In this document: piece by piece, positions 5,336 to 6,657 of the stretch | Layout: every line of letters begins with the position of its first letter | Position numbering within the stretch: the first letter of the stretch is position 1 | Assembly: GCA_003552885.1 (NCBI GenBank) | Contig: PUPA01000223.1 | Coordinates: 1-6,657 of the forward strand | DNA length: 6,657 nucleotides | Origin: Natrialbaceae archaeon | Lineage (GTDB): Archaea; Halobacteriota; Halobacteria; Halobacteriales; Natrialbaceae | Reading direction: 5' to 3' | The notes under the pieces: model-generated | Database searches by the model: none | Seen by the model: the letters and a program-made list of their open reading frames with translations, nothing else | What the model was told of the DNA's origin: nothing | Made by a program: the position numbers and the translations under genes

Positions 5336-6466
5336 ATGGCCGACGACCCCGAGGAGGGGATGCTGTCGTGGGACGAGTCGGTGTTCAGAGACGAGCACGT
5401 CTTCGAGATCGACTACGTCCCCGAGACGTTCGAACACCGCGACAGCCAGGTCGAGAGCCTCACCTACGCGTTGCGGCCGGCGGTCCGGGGCTCGCGGCCG
5501 CTGAACGTGATGGTCCGTGGGCCCCCGGGGACGGGGAAGACGACGGCGATACAGAAGCTGTTCGACGAGGTCGGCGCCCAGAGCCGGGAGGTCCGGACCC
5601 TGCGGGTGAACTGCCAGGTCAACTCCACGCGGTACTCGGTTTTCTCGCGGTTGTTCGAGGCCACCTTCGACTACGAGCCACCCTCCTCGGGGATCTCGTT
5701 TAAGAAGCTGTTCGGGCAAGTCGCCGAGAAGCTGGTCGAGGACGACCGGGTGCTCGTCGTCGCCCTCGACGACGTCAACTACCTGTTCTACGAGAACGAA
5801 GCCTCCGGTGCCCTCTACTCGCTGTTGCGCGCCCACGAGGAGTACCCCGGGGCGAAAGTCGGCGTCGTCGTCATCTCCTCGGATCCGACGCTCGATCCCG
5901 TCTCCGAACTCGACTCGCGGGTACAGAGCGTCTTCCGCCCGGAGGACGTCTACTTTCCCGTCTACGACGAGCCGGAGATCGTCGACATCCTGCGCGAGCG
6001 CGTCGACCGGGGCTTTCACGACGGCGTCGTCTCCCCGGCGGTCCTCGACCGGGTCGCCTGCCTCACCGCCGAGAGCGGCGACCTCAGGGTCGGGATCGAC
6101 CTGCTCCGGCGGGCGGGGCTGAACGCCGAGATGCGTGCGAGCCGCGTCGTCGCCGAGGAGGACGTCGAGAACGCCTACGAGACTTCGAAGTACGTCCACC
6201 TCTCTCGAAGCCTCTCCGGGCTGAGCGAGAACGAACGGGCCTTACTCGGCGTGATCGCTCACCACGACGGCGGCCAGGCCGGGGCGGTGTACGGGCCGTT
6301 CGAGGAGGAAACCGGCCTCGGCTACACCCGCTACGCGGAGATGGTCAACAAGCTCGACCAGCTCGGGCTGATCGACGCCGAGTACGCCGACATCGAGGGA
6401 CGCGGCCGCTCGCGGTCGCTCTCGCTGGCCTACGACCGGGAGGCCGTCCTCGATCGCCTGGAGTGA
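5336..6466 (+). CDS. cdc6: Orc1/Cdc6-type AAA+ replication initiator protein
   Basis: Archaeal Orc1/Cdc6 proteins bind origin repeats and help load the MCM helicase. The 376-residue product shows an N-terminal origin-recognition lead-in DYVPETFEHRDSQVESL at 26-42, Walker A GPPGTGKTT at 62-70, Walker B VVALDDVNYLF at 141-151, sensor 1 VVVISSD at 177-183, the likely arginine finger in LDSRVQSVF (Arg195), PVYDEPEIVDILRERV at 208-223, and sensor 2 GDLRVGIDLLRRA at 248-260. A C-terminal winged-helix domain runs from about 297, with ENERALLGVIAHH and the wing segment RGRSRSLSL. Length is normal for the family. Walker B has Asp-Asp where most AAA+ proteins have Asp-Glu. Haloarchaea carry many paralogues; this one lacks adjacent origin-box repeats, so it may not sit at an origin. 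The ATG has a GGTGA five nt upstream. Confidence 0.93.
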   Translation: MADDPEEGMLSWDESVFRDEHVFEIDYVPETFEHRDSQVESLTYALRPAVRGSRPLNVMVRGPPGTGKTTAIQKLFDEVGAQSREVRTLRVNCQVNSTRYSVFSRLFEATFDYEPPSSGISFKKLFGQVAEKLVEDDRVLVVALDDVNYLFYENEASGALYSLLRAHEEYPGAKVGVVVISSDPTLDPVSELDSRVQSVFRPEDVYFPVYDEPEIVDILRERVDRGFHDGVVSPAVLDRVACLTAESGDLRVGIDLLRRAGLNAEMRASRVVAEEDVENAYETSKYVHLSRSLSGLSENERALLGVIAHHDGGQAGAVYGPFEEETGLGYTRYAEMVNKLDQLGLIDAEYADIEGRGRSRSLSLAYDREAVLDRLE

Positions 6467-6512
6467 CCGGCTTCGGAGGGTGTCACCGACCACCACACGG
6501 TCGGAGAGCGGC

Positions 6513-6541
6513 CCGGACGGCGCGTACGCCGACGAGTCCGG
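6513..6541. terminator. Possible hairpin between convergent genes
   Basis: CCGGAC (6513-6518) pairs with GTCCGG (6536-6541), and an inner GGCG (6519-6522) pairs with CGCC (6527-6530) around a CGTA loop, leaving a 5-nt bulge. A smaller dyad, CCGACC/GGTCGG, precedes it at 6486-6504. The location between the convergent orc gene and the right-edge gene suits transcription termination. There is no T-tract on either strand, and archaeal terminators usually rely on one, so this is weak. Confidence 0.25.
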
Positions 6542-6555
6542 TGGCGCCGGCCGGC

Positions 6556-6657
6556 TCAGTCGGCGATCGAGACCTCGAGTTCGAGCACGCCGAGGTAGGC
6601 GGGAGCGCCGCCGCCGGTCGCCCGGAACTGTTCGGGCGTCGCGTTGACGAACTCGTA
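6556..6657 (-). CDS. C-terminal 33 residues of an unidentified protein (runs off the right edge)
   Basis: The minus strand is open from the window edge to a TGA at 6556-6558. It encodes a fragment beginning YEFVNATPEQFRAT, then GGGAPAYLGVLELEVS, ending IAD. Third-position GC and acidic content match the neighbouring real genes, and the C-terminal strand-like VLELEVSI looks like a genuine fold end. I do not recognise the family. It is convergent with the orc gene, with an 89-nt gap. Confidence 0.6.
   Translation of the reverse strand, partial: YEFVNATPEQFRATGGGAPAYLGVLELEVSIAD

Noticed and set aside
6467..6555. Replication origin next to the orc gene
   Set aside because: No ORB-like repeats or A/T-rich stretch are present in the 89 nt downstream of the gene, nor in the 32 nt upstream.

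Overview
The window looks like chromosomal DNA of a halophilic archaeon (class Halobacteria). GC content is very high. The predicted proteins are rich in Asp, Glu and Ala and poor in Lys. Several starts have no Shine-Dalgarno but a TATA-like element about 27 nt upstream, as in leaderless haloarchaeal transcripts. An Orc1/Cdc6-type replication protein and a stand-alone methylmalonyl-CoA mutase B12-binding subunit also fit archaea. I cannot name the genus.

Layout, left to right. (1) Minus strand, 1-1317: proC followed by proB, overlapping by 8 nt. proB runs off the left edge. This is the proline biosynthesis cluster; proA probably lies beyond the edge. (2) Plus strand, 1418-2949: the small cobalamin-binding subunit of methylmalonyl-CoA mutase, overlapping by ATGA with meaB, the G3E GTPase that protects and loads the mutase. 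The catalytic large subunit is not in the window. MeaB carries a 40-residue, five-unit tandem repeat rich in His, Gly and Asp, inserted inside its GTPase domain. (3) Plus strand, 2990-3919: an alpha/beta hydrolase with a hydrophobic N-terminus and an unorthodox nucleophile elbow. (4) Minus strand, 3999-4097: a 32-residue single-pass membrane microprotein. (5) Plus strand, 4254-6466: an M42 (TET-like) aminopeptidase behind a strong TATA box, then 32 nt later an Orc1/Cdc6 AAA+ protein with a variant Walker B. (6) Minus strand, 6556-6657: the C-terminal end of an unrecognised protein.

Most of this is housekeeping metabolism and replication. I see no CRISPR array, insertion sequence, tRNA, rRNA or defence cluster, and no convincing new multi-gene system. 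The items most worth a second look are the His-rich repeat inside MeaB, the Ser-Leu-Ser-Ala-Ser elbow and missing acid of the hydrolase, the Asp-Asp Walker B of the Orc protein, which has no origin repeats beside it, and the unannotated-looking membrane microprotein.
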